A DNA stretch of 64,000 nucleotides from Cribrihabitans_A neustonicus. Its GTDB lineage: Bacteria; Pseudomonadota; Alphaproteobacteria; Rhodobacterales; Rhodobacteraceae. The position numbers were made by a program, and so were the translations under genes. Where the stretch lies: assembly GCF_048820895.1 (NCBI RefSeq), contig NZ_JBMERQ010000002.1, forward strand, positions 310,001-374,000. Reading direction: 5' to 3'. Numbering within the stretch: position 1 is the stretch's first letter; each line of letters starts with the position of its first letter. The notes under the pieces are model-generated. The model was given only the letters and a program-made list of their open reading frames with translations. It did not search any database and was not told the origin of the DNA. This document shows positions 44,305 to 53,135 of this stretch, piece after piece.

Positions 44305-45297
44305 ATGTCCAAACTGGTCACGATCTACGGCGGGTCCGGTTTCGTCGGCCGCTATATCGCGCGGCGCATGGCCAAGGCGGGCTGGCGGGTGCGGGTAGCC
44401 GTGCGCCGCCCCAATGAGGCCATGCATGTGAAGCCCTACGGCGTGCCGGGCCAGGTGGAGCCGGTGTTCTGCAACATTCGCGACGATGCCTCGGTAGCGG
44501 CGGTGATGCAGGGCGCGGATGCGGTGGTGAACTGCGTTGGGGTGCTGAACGAGGTCGGCAAGAACACGTTTGCGCAGGTGCATGCCGAAGGGGCGGCCCG
44601 GGTTGCCCGGATCGCGGCGGCGCAGGGTGTCTCCCATTTGGTCCAGATCTCGGCCATTGGCGCCGATGCCACCGGTGCAAGCGCTTATGCCCGCACCAAG
44701 GCCGCGGGCGAGGAAGCAGTGCTGCGCAACTTCCCTAACGCCGTGATCCTGCGGCCGTCGGTGATCTTCGGGCCCGAGGATAACTTTTTCAACCGGTTTG
44801 CCGGCATGACCCGGCTGTCGCCATTGCTGCCGATTGCGGGCGCCGGCACGAAGTTCCAGCCGGTTTACGTGGACGATGTCGCCAAGGCGGCCGTGAAGGC
44901 GGCCAAGGGCAAAGCCGCGCCCGGCATCTACGAGCTCGGCGGGCCGGAGGTGAAGAGCTTCCGCGAACTGATGCAGCAGATGCTGAAGGTGATCCACCGC
45001 CGCCGCCTGATCCTGCCGCTGCCGGGTTTCGTGGCGGCGATGATCGCCTTTGGCTTTGATATGCTGCAGAAGGCGAGCTTCCAGATTCTGGAGAACAAGA
45101 TGCTGACCCGCGACCAGCTGAAGAACCTGAGGCGGGACAACGTGGTTTCCGCGGGCGCCAAGAGCTTTGCCGATCTCGGCATCAGCCCGGTCAGCCTGGA
45201 GGCAGTTCTGCCGGACTACCTGTGGAAGTTCCGCCCGTCGGGGCAGTATGACGAAATGACCCGATCGGCCCGCAATCTGCGCAAGAATGGCGCCTGA
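44305..45297 (+). CDS. NDUFA9-like NAD-binding protein (complex I-associated family)
   Basis: A 330-residue atypical short-chain dehydrogenase of the NDUFA9/NUEM family. The nucleotide motif is VTIYGGSGFVGRYIARRMA (residues 5-23), and later blocks are VNCVGVL, HLVQISAIGAD, AYARTKAAGEEAV, RPSVIFGPEDNFFNRF and FQPVYVDDVA. In mitochondria NDUFA9 is a complex I subunit; alphaproteobacterial homologues are complex I-associated or stand-alone and their catalytic role is unclear. The ATG at 44305 has an AGGAGC site. No nuo gene is adjacent. Confidence 0.9.
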   Translation: MSKLVTIYGGSGFVGRYIARRMAKAGWRVRVAVRRPNEAMHVKPYGVPGQVEPVFCNIRDDASVAAVMQGADAVVNCVGVLNEVGKNTFAQVHAEGAARVARIAAAQGVSHLVQISAIGADATGASAYARTKAAGEEAVLRNFPNAVILRPSVIFGPEDNFFNRFAGMTRLSPLLPIAGAGTKFQPVYVDDVAKAAVKAAKGKAAPGIYELGGPEVKSFRELMQQMLKVIHRRRLILPLPGFVAAMIAFGFDMLQKASFQILENKMLTRDQLKNLRRDNVVSAGAKSFADLGISPVSLEAVLPDYLWKFRPSGQYDEMTRSARNLRKNGA

Positions 45298-45322
45298 TCT
45301 GCCGGCAGGCGAGGGAAACTGA

Positions 45323-45345
45323 AAGCGCGGGGGAGCCCCGCGCTT
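45323..45345 (+). terminator. terminator between convergent NDUFA9-like and uppP genes
   Basis: AAGCGCGGGG (45323-45332) pairs perfectly with CCCCGCGCTT (45336-45345) around a 3-base loop, followed by CATTGTTC. The T tail is poor but the stem is strong and lies between convergent genes. Confidence 0.65.
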
Positions 45346-45359
45346 CATTGTTCGCTGGG

Positions 45360-46166
45360 TCAGCTGCTGTAAGCGACGGACAGCAGCACCACGCCAAGAA
45401 CCACCCGGTAAATCACGTAGGGCGTGAAACTGACCGAGCGCAGCATTCGCATCATTATGCTGAGGGCGGCAAGCGCGGCAAGCATGGCAAGCGCGGCGGC
45501 GAAGGCGGCGTCGCGCAGCAGGGCCAGATTCGCGTCAACGGCCACTTCGGTGCCCAGCAGGATTCCTGAGGCCATGATTGCCGGTATCGACATCAGCATG
45601 GCGATCCGGGCGCCGTCTTCGCGGGTGTAGCCGAGCTGCCGGGCGCTGGTGATGGTGATGCCGGAGCGGGAGGTCCCGGGAATCAGCGCCAGCGCCTGCC
45701 ACAGCCCCATGATCAGCGCATCGCGCACACACCAATCGTTTGCCCGCTTGACGGTGGCGCCTCTCTGGTCTGCCCAATAGAGTATCAGGCCAAAGCTCAG
45801 CATGGTCCAGCCGATCACCTCCATCGAGCGCAGTGCTTGGCTTAAGCCGGTGAAATGCAGCACGGCGCCCAGAATTACGGTGGGAATGGTCGCAATAATC
45901 AGCCCCATGGCGAGCTTGGCCCCATGGGTGTCCGTGCGGCCCGCGAGCGCCCGCGGCATGCCGGCCAGCCCTTCCTTCACATCGCTCCAGAAATACAGCA
46001 GCACAGCGGCCAGCGTTCCCACGTGAACGGCCACGTCGATAACCTGGCCTTGGTCGCTCAGTCCAGTCACCCCGGGCAGCAGAATCAGGTGGCCCGAAGA
46101 GGACACGGGCAGGAATTCGGTAACCCCTTGAATCAGTGCAACCAGAAACAACTGGAATAGTGGCAT
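45360..46166 (-). CDS. uppP: undecaprenyl-diphosphatase UppP/BacA
   Basis: UppP, 268 residues, integral membrane phosphatase that recycles undecaprenyl diphosphate for peptidoglycan and other surface polymers. Both signature regions are present: QGVTEFLPVSSSGHL (residues 13-27) and PGTSRSGITITSARQLG (near 162-178). About eight hydrophobic helices are visible. The ATG at 46166 starts MPLFQLFLVALIQGV. It is divergent from gltD, with an AT-rich shared regulatory region. Confidence 0.96.
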   Translation of the reverse strand: MPLFQLFLVALIQGVTEFLPVSSSGHLILLPGVTGLSDQGQVIDVAVHVGTLAAVLLYFWSDVKEGLAGMPRALAGRTDTHGAKLAMGLIIATIPTVILGAVLHFTGLSQALRSMEVIGWTMLSFGLILYWADQRGATVKRANDWCVRDALIMGLWQALALIPGTSRSGITITSARQLGYTREDGARIAMLMSIPAIMASGILLGTEVAVDANLALLRDAAFAAALAMLAALAALSIMMRMLRSVSFTPYVIYRVVLGVVLLSVAYSS

Positions 46167-46210
46167 CTGCCGATGGTCCTGTTTTTGTTGTGAGCCGCTC
46201 GTAGCCTTAC

Positions 46211-46222
46211 ATACATATGTAT
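46211..46222. promoter_or_regulatory. 12-bp palindrome in the uppP-gltD region
   Basis: ATACATATGTAT is a perfect palindrome, 45-56 bases upstream of the uppP start. On the minus strand it overlaps a TATACA that could be a uppP -10 element. Confidence 0.4.
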
Positions 46223-46253
46223 AATTCCAGTGAATGGGATGGAAGAAGGTAAA

Positions 46254-46272
46254 TAGGTCCGATTAGGACCTA
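46254..46272. promoter_or_regulatory. AGGTCC-type dyad upstream of gltD
   Basis: TAGGTCC (46254-46260) and GGACCTA (46266-46272) form a perfect 7-base inverted repeat around GATTA. Its centre lies 74 bases, about seven helical turns, from the centre of the next dyad. Confidence 0.5.
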
Positions 46273-46327
46273 AAAATACTGTACTTTTACCCGAGAGTCG
46301 CTATCAGAGGACAGTCGCTGGCAAAAT

Positions 46328-46346
46328 AGGTCAGCATAGTTGACAT
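46328..46346. promoter_or_regulatory. AGGTCA-N7-TGACAT dyad upstream of gltD
   Basis: AGGTCA (46328-46333), seven bases, TGACAT (46341-46346). It overlaps the TTGACA at 46340-46345, the best -35 candidate for gltD, so a bound protein would block the polymerase. The same arrangement recurs downstream of gltD at 47875-47893. Confidence 0.5.
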
Positions 46347-46406
46347 AAAGCGGGGCAGTGCCTGGACAGGCGGTCTCGCAGCCAGGCAAATAATGGAGTC
46401 CAACCC

Positions 46407-47846
46407 GTGGCCAAGCAACCGATGCTGAAATTTGTGCAGATCGAACGCGACATGCCGGAGAAGCGTGATGCCAGCCTGCGCAAGGAAGACTTCAACGAGA
46501 TCTACGCGGAGTTCGCCGCCGCCAAGGCCGAAGAGCAGGCCAGCCGCTGCAGCCAGTGTGGCGTTCCTTACTGTCAGAGCCACTGCCCGCTGCACAACAA
46601 CATCCCCGACTGGCTGCGGCTGACCGCGACCGGCCGCCTGGAAGAGGCCTATGAGGTCAGCCAGGCGACCAACACCTTCCCCGAGATTTGCGGCCGGATT
46701 TGCCCGCAGGACCGCCTGTGCGAAGGCAACTGCGTGATCGAGCAGTCCGGCCACGGCACCGTCACCATCGGCTCGGTCGAAAAATACATCACCGACACCG
46801 CATGGGAGAAGGGGTGGGTGAAGCCCGCTGCCCCGGCCGCCGAACGCAGCGAGAGCGTCGGCATTATCGGCGCGGGCCCCGGCGGGCTGGCGGCGGCGGA
46901 CATGCTGCGCAAGGCGGGCGTGCAGGTCACCGTCTATGACCGCTATGACCGGGCCGGCGGGCTGCTGATGTATGGCATTCCCGGCTTCAAGCTGGAAAAG
47001 GACGTGGTGGAGCGCCGCAACAAGCTGCTCGCTGACGGCGGCGTTACTTTCGTCCTCAACTGCAACGTGGGCGAGGACATCGCCTTCGAGGAGATCCGCG
47101 CCAAGCATGACGCGGTGATTATTGCCACTGGCGTCTACAAATCGCGCGATCTGTCTATGCCCGGCAGCGGCGCCGAAGGCATCGTGAAGGCGATCGACTT
47201 CCTCACCGCGTCCAACAAGCGAGGCTTTGGCGACGTGGTGCCTGAGTTCGAGAGCGGCGCGCTTAACGCGGCGGGCAAGAAGGTCGTGGTGATCGGCGGC
47301 GGCGATACCGCAATGGACTGCGTGCGCACCTCGATCCGCCAGGGCGCAACCAGTGTGAAGTGCCTCTACCGCCGTGATCGGGCCAACATGCCGGGCTCCC
47401 AGCGCGAGACCCAGAACGCCGAGGAAGAGGGCGTGATCTTCGAGTGGCTGTCGGCGCCGAAGGGCTTCACTGACAATGGCGGCAAGGTCGCGGGGGTGAT
47501 GGTGCAGAAGATGCGCCTGGGCCAGCCGGATGCCTCGGGCCGCCAGGCACCGGAGGTGATCGAGGGCGCGGACTATGTGGAGGAGGCCGACCTGGTGATC
47601 AAAGCGCTGGGTTTCGAGCCGGAGGATCTGCCGTCGCTTTGGGGCCAGCCGGAGCTGCCGGTGACCCGCTGGGGCACAATCAAGGCGGAGTTCCAGACCG
47701 GCGCCACCGCGCTCGACGGGGTCTATGCGGTTGGCGACATCGTGCGCGGCGCCTCGCTGGTGGTCTGGGCAATCCGCGACGGCCGCGACTGCGCCGCCGC
47801 GATCCTGGAGCGCCTGGGCAGCCGCGCCGCAGTGGCGGCCGAATAA
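46407..47846 (+). CDS. gltD: glutamate synthase (NADPH) small subunit
   Basis: GltD, 479 residues, the NADPH-oxidising subunit that feeds electrons to GltB for glutamate synthesis. The N-terminal iron-sulfur region has CSQCGVPYCQSHCPLHNNIP (near 47-66) and CGRICPQDRLCEGNC (near 95-109). The FAD motif is IIGAGPGGLAAADMLRKAG (near 152), and the NADPH motif is VVVIGGGDTAMDCVRT (near 293). The start is a GTG at 46407 after TGGAGT. It precedes gltB, with a small GFA-type gene between, and its promoter region holds several dyads. Confidence 0.97.
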   Translation: MAKQPMLKFVQIERDMPEKRDASLRKEDFNEIYAEFAAAKAEEQASRCSQCGVPYCQSHCPLHNNIPDWLRLTATGRLEEAYEVSQATNTFPEICGRICPQDRLCEGNCVIEQSGHGTVTIGSVEKYITDTAWEKGWVKPAAPAAERSESVGIIGAGPGGLAAADMLRKAGVQVTVYDRYDRAGGLLMYGIPGFKLEKDVVERRNKLLADGGVTFVLNCNVGEDIAFEEIRAKHDAVIIATGVYKSRDLSMPGSGAEGIVKAIDFLTASNKRGFGDVVPEFESGALNAAGKKVVVIGGGDTAMDCVRTSIRQGATSVKCLYRRDRANMPGSQRETQNAEEEGVIFEWLSAPKGFTDNGGKVAGVMVQKMRLGQPDASGRQAPEVIEGADYVEEADLVIKALGFEPEDLPSLWGQPELPVTRWGTIKAEFQTGATALDGVYAVGDIVRGASLVVWAIRDGRDCAAAILERLGSRAAVAAE

Positions 47847-47874
47847 GCGGCACCGGGGACCACACAGCCCAAAA

Positions 47875-47893
47875 AGGTCAAAAATATTGACCT
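47875..47893. promoter_or_regulatory. AGGTCA-N7-TGACCT dyad between gltD and the GFA gene
   Basis: AGGTCA (47875-47880) and TGACCT (47888-47893) form a perfect 6-base inverted repeat with a 7-base AT-only spacer. It lies 28 bases after the gltD stop and 43 bases before the next start. It has no GC-rich stem or T tail, so it is an operator candidate rather than a terminator. Confidence 0.5.
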
Positions 47894-47936
47894 ATCCAGC
47901 CAAAAGGCCCGAGCGGCCAGCAAGAGGACAGAAGCG

Positions 47937-48371
47937 ATGGGGGAGTTGAACGGGCAATGCATGTGCGGTGCGGTGAAGGTGTCCGCGACGCCTGCGCGCG
48001 CTGCGCTGTCGGCTTGCCACTGCAAGATGTGCCAGCGCTGGGCCGGCGGGCCGTTCCTCAGCTTTCAGGCCGCGCCGGGCTTTGCTGCGCTGGGGCCGGT
48101 GCAGACCTTTCAGTCCTCGGGCTGGGCCGAACGCGCCTTCTGCGCCAGCTGCGGCTCTGCGCTGTGGTACCGCATGACCGCAGGGAAAAATCAGGGCCAG
48201 ACGCAGATCGCGGCGGGCCTTTTTGACAACGCAGGCGGCAGCGAGCTGCGCCTGGAACTCTACATCGACCAAAAGCCAGCGGGCTATGCGTTCGACAGCA
48301 GCTGCCGGAAACTGACCGGTGCCGAGATGATCGAAATGTTTGCCCCTTCCGGAGAAGGAAACAGCCAATGA
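47937..48371 (+). CDS. GFA/CENP-V-family zinc protein
   Basis: A 144-residue protein of the GFA (glutathione-dependent formaldehyde-activating enzyme-like) family, a small zinc-binding fold. Zinc ligands are seen in GQCMCGAVKV, CHCKMCQRWAG and CASCGSALWY. Homologues are mostly of unknown function, and formaldehyde activity is not established for most. It sits between gltD and gltB and overlaps gltB as ATGA, so its translation is coupled to the large glutamate synthase subunit. Confidence 0.85.
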   Translation: MGELNGQCMCGAVKVSATPARAALSACHCKMCQRWAGGPFLSFQAAPGFAALGPVQTFQSSGWAERAFCASCGSALWYRMTAGKNQGQTQIAAGLFDNAGGSELRLELYIDQKPAGYAFDSSCRKLTGAEMIEMFAPSGEGNSQ

Positions 48372-51300
48372 CCAAGTATGATGCCGATTGGGTGCGCGCC
48401 GAGGAAGCCAAGCGCAAGTGGATGGCTGAAAACGGCCTGTATTCCGAGGAGGAGGAGCATTCTTCCTGCGGCGTCGGCCTGGTGGTTTCGGTCGACGGCA
48501 AGAAAAGCCGCAAGGTGGTGCAGGCGGGCATCAACGCGCTGAAGGCGATCTGGCACCGCGGCGCGGTGGATGCCGACGGCATGACCGGCGACGGCGCCGG
48601 CATCCACGTGCAGATCCCTGTGCCCTTCTTCCACGATCAGATCCGCCGCACCGGCCACGAGCCGCGCGAGGACCAGCTGATGGCAGTTGGCCAGGTGTTC
48701 CTGCCGCGCACCGACTTCGGCGCGCAGGAGCGCTGCCGCACCATCGTGGAAAGCGAAGTGCTGCGCATGGGCTACTACATCTACGGCTGGCGCCACGTGC
48801 CGGTGGATGTGAACTGCCTGGGCGAAAAGGCCAATGCGACCCGTCCCGAGATCGAGCAGATCCTGATCTCCAACGCCAAGGGCGTGGACGAGGAGACCTT
48901 CGAGCGCGAGCTCTACGTGATCCGCCGCCGCATCGAGAAGGCCGCCGCCGCGGCTGGCATTGCCGGGCTCTACATTGCCTCGCTCAGCTGCCGCTCGATC
49001 ATCTACAAGGGCATGATGCTCGCCGAGCAGGTTGCGGTGTTCTACCCCGACCTCAACGACCTGCGCTTTGAAAGCGCTTTTGCGATCTATCACCAGCGCT
49101 ATTCCACCAACACCTTCCCGCAATGGTGGCTGGCGCAGCCGTTCCGCATGCTGGCCCACAACGGCGAGATCAACACGCTGAAGGGCAACCTGAACTGGAT
49201 GAAGAGCCATGAGATCCGCATGGCCTCCTCGACGTTTGGCGACTACGCCGAGGACATCAAACCGATCGTGCCGGGCGGCTCTTCGGACTCCGCTGCGCTG
49301 GATTCGGTCTTCGAGGTGCTGGTGCGCGCCGGCCGCTCGGCGCCGATGGCCAAGACCATGCTGGTGCCGGAAAGCTGGTCCAAGCAGGCGGTCGAGCTGC
49401 CGCAGGCCTGGCGCGACATGTACTCCTACTGCAACTCGGTGATGGAGCCCTGGGACGGCCCGGCGGCACTTGCAATGACCGACGGCCGCTGGGTCTGCGC
49501 TGGTCTCGACCGCAACGGCTTGCGCCCGATGCGTTACGTGGTGACGGGTGACGGGCTGGTGATCGCGGGTTCCGAGGCAGGCATGGTGCCGATCGACGAG
49601 GCCACCGTGGTGGAGAAGGGCGCGCTCGGCCCGGGCCAGATGCTGGCCGTGGACATGGAAAAGGGCCTGCTCTACCACGACACCGAGATCAAGAACAAAC
49701 TCTCCCGCGCGCTGCCCTTCGGCGACTGGGTGCAGAAGATCAACGATGTGGACCCCGTTCTGGCGGGCGTACAGGAGAAGGCGCTGTTTTCCGGAGCGGA
49801 GCTGCGCAAGCGGCAGATCGCGGCCGGCTACTCGGTGGAGGAGCTGGAGCAGATCCTCGCGCCGATGGCCGAGGACGGTAAGGAAGCGCTCGCCTCGATG
49901 GGCGATGACACGCCCTCCGCGGTGCTGTCCAAGCAGTACCGGCCGCTGAGCCACTTCTTCCGGCAGAACTTCTCCCAGGTGACCAACCCGCCGATCGACA
50001 GCTTGCGCGAATTCCGGGTGATGTCGCTCAAGACCCGCTTCGGCAATCTCAAGAACGTGCTGGACGAGGACAGCTCCCAGACCGAGATCATCGTGCTGGA
50101 GAGCCCCTTCGTCGGCAACGCCCAATGGGACAAGCTGGTCGAGCAGTTCAACGCGCCGCTGGCGGAGATCGACTGTACCTTCACCCCCGGCAAGGGCGCA
50201 CTGAGCGCCGCGCTTGCGCGCATCCGCGCCGAGGCAGAGGAAGCCGTGCGCTCGGGCGCAGGCCACCTGGTTCTGAGCGATCAGTTCTCCGGTCCTGAGA
50301 AGGTTGCGATGCCGATGATCCTCGCGACCTCCGCCGTGCATTCGCATCTGACCCGCAAGGGCCTGCGCACCTTCTGCTCGCTCAACGTGCGCTCCGCCGA
50401 ATGCATCGACCCGCATTACTTCGCGGTGCTGATCGGCTGCGGCGCCACCGTAGTGAACGCCTACCTGGCGGAAGACTCGCTGGCCGACCGTATCGAGCGC
50501 GGCCTGCTGGACGGCACCCTCACCGAAAACGTCGCCCGCTACCGCGAAGCCATCGACCAGGGCCTGCTGAAGATCATGGCCAAGATGGGCATCTCGGTGG
50601 TTTCCTCCTACCGGGGCGGGCTGAACTTCGAGGCCGTGGGCCTTTCCCGCGCCATGTGCGCGGAGTATTTCCCCGGCATGACCAGCCGAATCTCCGGCAT
50701 CGGCGTGAACGGCATCCAGGTGAAGGCGGAGGAAATTCACGCCAAGGCCTGGAAATCCCCCGAGGGCGTGCTGCCGATCGGCGGCTTCTATAAGGCGCGC
50801 AAGACCGGCGAGACCCACGCCTGGGAAGCGACCTCTATGCACATGATGCAGATGGCCTGCAACCGCGCGTCCTATGAGCTGTGGAAGCAGTACTCCGCGA
50901 AGATGCAGGGCAACCCGCCGATCCACCTGCGCGACCTTCTGGACATCAAGCCGCTGGGCAAGCCGGTGCCGATTGAAGAAGTCGAATCGATCACCTCGAT
51001 CCGCAAGCGCTTCGTGACCCCCGGCATGTCGCTGGGCGCGCTCAGCCCCGAAGCGCACAAGACGCTGAACGTGGCAATGAACCGCATCGGTGCCAAATCC
51101 GACTCGGGCGAGGGCGGCGAAGACCCGGCACACTTCGTGCCGGAGCCGAACGGCGACAACCCGTCGGCGAAGATCAAGCAGGTCGCCTCGGGCCGGTTCG
51201 GGGTGACCGCGGAATACCTCAACCAGTGCGAAGAGCTGGAAATCAAGGTGGCCCAGGGTGCGAAGCCCGGCGAGGGCGGCCAGCTGCCGGGAATGAAGGT

Positions 51301-52900
51301 CACCGACCTGATTGCCCGCCTGCGCCACTCGACCAAGGGCGTGACCCTGATCTCGCCGCCGCCGCACCACGACATCTACTCGATCGAGGATCTGGCGCAG
51401 CTGATCTATGACCTGAAACAGATCAACCCGCGCTGCAAGGTGACGGTGAAGCTGGTGGCGTCCTCGGGCGTCGGCACCATCGCCGCAGGCGTCGCGAAGG
51501 CCAAGGCCGACATCATCCTGATCTCGGGCCACAACGGCGGCACCGGGGCGTCGCCCGCGACCTCGATCAAATACGCGGGCCTGCCGTGGGAGATGGGACT
51601 CACAGAGGCGCATCAGGTGCTGGCGATGAACAACCTGCGCGGCCGGGTGACCCTGCGCACCGACGGCGGCCTCCGCACAGGGCGCGACATCGTGATGGCA
51701 GCGATGATGGGGGCCGAGGAATACGGCATCGGCACTGCGGCCCTGATCGCCATGGGCTGCATCATGGTGCGCCAGTGCCAGTCCAACACCTGCCCGGTGG
51801 GGGTCTGCACCCAGGACGAGAGCCTGCGCGCCAAGTTCACCGGCAACGCCGACAAGGTGGTGAACCTGATCACCTTCTACGCTCAGGAAGTGCGCGAGAT
51901 TCTCGCCAACATCGGCGCGCGCTCGCTGGACGAGGTGATTGGCCGGGCCGATCTGCTGGCACAGGTCTCCCGCGGCTCTGCGCATCTGGATGATCTCGAC
52001 CTGAACCCGCTGCTGATCACTGTCGATGGCGCCGACAGCATCGTCTATAACCGCGACAAGGCGCGCAACGCGGTGCCCGATACGCTGGATGCAGAGATCG
52101 TGCGCGATGCCGCCCGCTTCCTGCAGGACGGCGAGAAGATGCAGCTGTCCTACGCGGTGCAGAACACCCACCGCACCGTGGGCACCCGCACCTCGAGCCA
52201 TATCGTGCGCAACTTCGGCATGCGCAACTCGTTCCTGCCGGACCACCTGACGGTGAAGCTGCAGGGCTCGGCCGGCCAGTCGCTGGGCGCCTTTGCCGCG
52301 CCGGGGCTGAAGCTGGAGGTCTCGGGCGATGCCAACGACTATGTCGGCAAGGGGCTGTCCGGCGGCACCATCGTGGTGCGCCCGCCGCAGGTGAGCCCGC
52401 TCACCGCGTCCGAAAACACCATCATCGGCAACACTGTGCTCTACGGCGCCACCGCGGGCTACCTGTTTGCCGCGGGCCGCGCGGGCGAGCGCTTTGCGGT
52501 GCGGAACTCCGGCGCCTCGGTGGTGGTCGAGGGCTGCGGCGCCTGCGGCTGCGAATACATGACCGGCGGGGTGGCGGTCATCCTCGGCTCGATCGGCGCC
52601 AACTTCGGCGCGGGCATGACCGGCGGCATGGCGTACCTCTATGATCCGGAGGGCAAATCGGAGACGCTGCTGAACCGCGAATCGCTGGTTACCTGCCCGG
52701 TGACGGTGGCGCATTGGGAAGCGCAGCTGAAAGGCCTGATCGAACGCCACCTGCAGGAAACCGGCAGCCGCAAGGCGGCAGAAATCCTGCAGCACTGGGA
52801 AGCCGAACGGCTGAACTTCGTGCAGGTCTGCCCGAAGGAAATGCTCGACAAGCTGGAACATCCGGTGGCGCTGGAAGAGACCGCGGTGCCCGCGGAATAA
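48368..52900 (+). CDS. gltB: glutamate synthase (NADPH) large subunit
   Basis: GltB, 1510 residues, converts glutamine and 2-oxoglutarate to two glutamates. The class II amidotransferase nucleophile is Cys34 in EEHSSCGVGLV, implying removal of a 33-residue propeptide. The FMN-binding synthase domain contains GGTGASPATSIKYAGLPWE (near 1057), and the 3Fe-4S cluster motif is MVRQCQSNTCPVGVC. The C-terminal beta-helix domain has GGTIVVRPP and GANFGAGMTGG. The start overlaps the GFA stop, and a strong terminator follows. Large open frames on the opposite strand are GC-bias shadows. Confidence 0.98.
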   Translation: MTKYDADWVRAEEAKRKWMAENGLYSEEEEHSSCGVGLVVSVDGKKSRKVVQAGINALKAIWHRGAVDADGMTGDGAGIHVQIPVPFFHDQIRRTGHEPREDQLMAVGQVFLPRTDFGAQERCRTIVESEVLRMGYYIYGWRHVPVDVNCLGEKANATRPEIEQILISNAKGVDEETFERELYVIRRRIEKAAAAAGIAGLYIASLSCRSIIYKGMMLAEQVAVFYPDLNDLRFESAFAIYHQRYSTNTFPQWWLAQPFRMLAHNGEINTLKGNLNWMKSHEIRMASSTFGDYAEDIKPIVPGGSSDSAALDSVFEVLVRAGRSAPMAKTMLVPESWSKQAVELPQAWRDMYSYCNSVMEPWDGPAALAMTDGRWVCAGLDRNGLRPMRYVVTGDGLVIAGSEAGMVPIDEATVVEKGALGPGQMLAVDMEKGLLYHDTEIKNKLSRALPFGDWVQKINDVDPVLAGVQEKALFSGAELRKRQIAAGYSVEELEQILAPMAEDGKEALASMGDDTPSAVLSKQYRPLSHFFRQNFSQVTNPPIDSLREFRVMSLKTRFGNLKNVLDEDSSQTEIIVLESPFVGNAQWDKLVEQFNAPLAEIDCTFTPGKGALSAALARIRAEAEEAVRSGAGHLVLSDQFSGPEKVAMPMILATSAVHSHLTRKGLRTFCSLNVRSAECIDPHYFAVLIGCGATVVNAYLAEDSLADRIERGLLDGTLTENVARYREAIDQGLLKIMAKMGISVVSSYRGGLNFEAVGLSRAMCAEYFPGMTSRISGIGVNGIQVKAEEIHAKAWKSPEGVLPIGGFYKARKTGETHAWEATSMHMMQMACNRASYELWKQYSAKMQGNPPIHLRDLLDIKPLGKPVPIEEVESITSIRKRFVTPGMSLGALSPEAHKTLNVAMNRIGAKSDSGEGGEDPAHFVPEPNGDNPSAKIKQVASGRFGVTAEYLNQCEELEIKVAQGAKPGEGGQLPGMKVTDLIARLRHSTKGVTLISPPPHHDIYSIEDLAQLIYDLKQINPRCKVTVKLVASSGVGTIAAGVAKAKADIILISGHNGGTGASPATSIKYAGLPWEMGLTEAHQVLAMNNLRGRVTLRTDGGLRTGRDIVMAAMMGAEEYGIGTAALIAMGCIMVRQCQSNTCPVGVCTQDESLRAKFTGNADKVVNLITFYAQEVREILANIGARSLDEVIGRADLLAQVSRGSAHLDDLDLNPLLITVDGADSIVYNRDKARNAVPDTLDAEIVRDAARFLQDGEKMQLSYAVQNTHRTVGTRTSSHIVRNFGMRNSFLPDHLTVKLQGSAGQSLGAFAAPGLKLEVSGDANDYVGKGLSGGTIVVRPPQVSPLTASENTIIGNTVLYGATAGYLFAAGRAGERFAVRNSGASVVVEGCGACGCEYMTGGVAVILGSIGANFGAGMTGGMAYLYDPEGKSETLLNRESLVTCPVTVAHWEAQLKGLIERHLQETGSRKAAEILQHWEAERLNFVQVCPKEMLDKLEHPVALEETAVPAE

Positions 52901-52922
52901 CTCCGCGCCTTCCTCTGCACGG

Positions 52923-52955
52923 AAAACCCCGCAGGCCACCGCCCGCGGGGTTTTT
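52923..52955 (+). terminator. intrinsic terminator after gltB
   Basis: Stem AAAACCCCGC (52923-52932) / GCGGGGTTTT (52945-52954), perfect over 10 bp with a 12-base loop, ending in five T. Confidence 0.85.
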
Positions 52956-52977
52956 CTGCGTCACACCCCCCGCGCGC

Positions 52978-53050
52978 TTTCTGACCCCATGTACCCTGGG
53001 GTGAATTCGGTCAAAAGCCCAAGAGGGGCAGCGCCCTCTCTGCTTTACCC
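52978..53050 (-). repeat. dispersed intergenic repeat, copy A (inverted)
   Basis: Read on the plus strand it runs from TTTCTGACCCC through GGGGTGAATTCGG and CCCAAGAGGGGCAGCGCCC. It matches the reverse complement of copy B (54641-54715) over about 60 bases with few differences. Copies A and B flank mtgA and the GST gene in inverted orientation. Confidence 0.7.
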
Positions 53051-53101
53051 CGTCACGTCTGTATGGATTCGGCGGATTGCGGCAGCGGGGCAACTGACCC
53101 T

Positions 53102-53130
53102 TTGTGCACGGACCACCTCCGTCTTATAGA
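53102..53130 (+). promoter_or_regulatory. promoter of mtgA
   Basis: TTGTGC (53102-53107), 17 bases, TATAGA (53125-53130). The -10 element ends five bases before the ATG, so the transcript would start at or next to the start codon (leaderless) unless another promoter is used. The spacer contains the small inverted repeat ACGGA/TCCGT. Confidence 0.45.
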
Positions 53131-53135
53131 GGGGC

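Noticed and set aside
46340..46368. Full sigma-70 promoter TTGACA-17-TGGACA for gltD
   Set aside because: The -35 is good but the -10 matches the consensus at only two positions, so it was not listed as a promoter by itself.
48284..52939. 1551-codon open frame antisense to gltB
   Set aside because: It mirrors gltB codon positions and has the H/R/L/D composition of antisense frames; no domain is recognisable.
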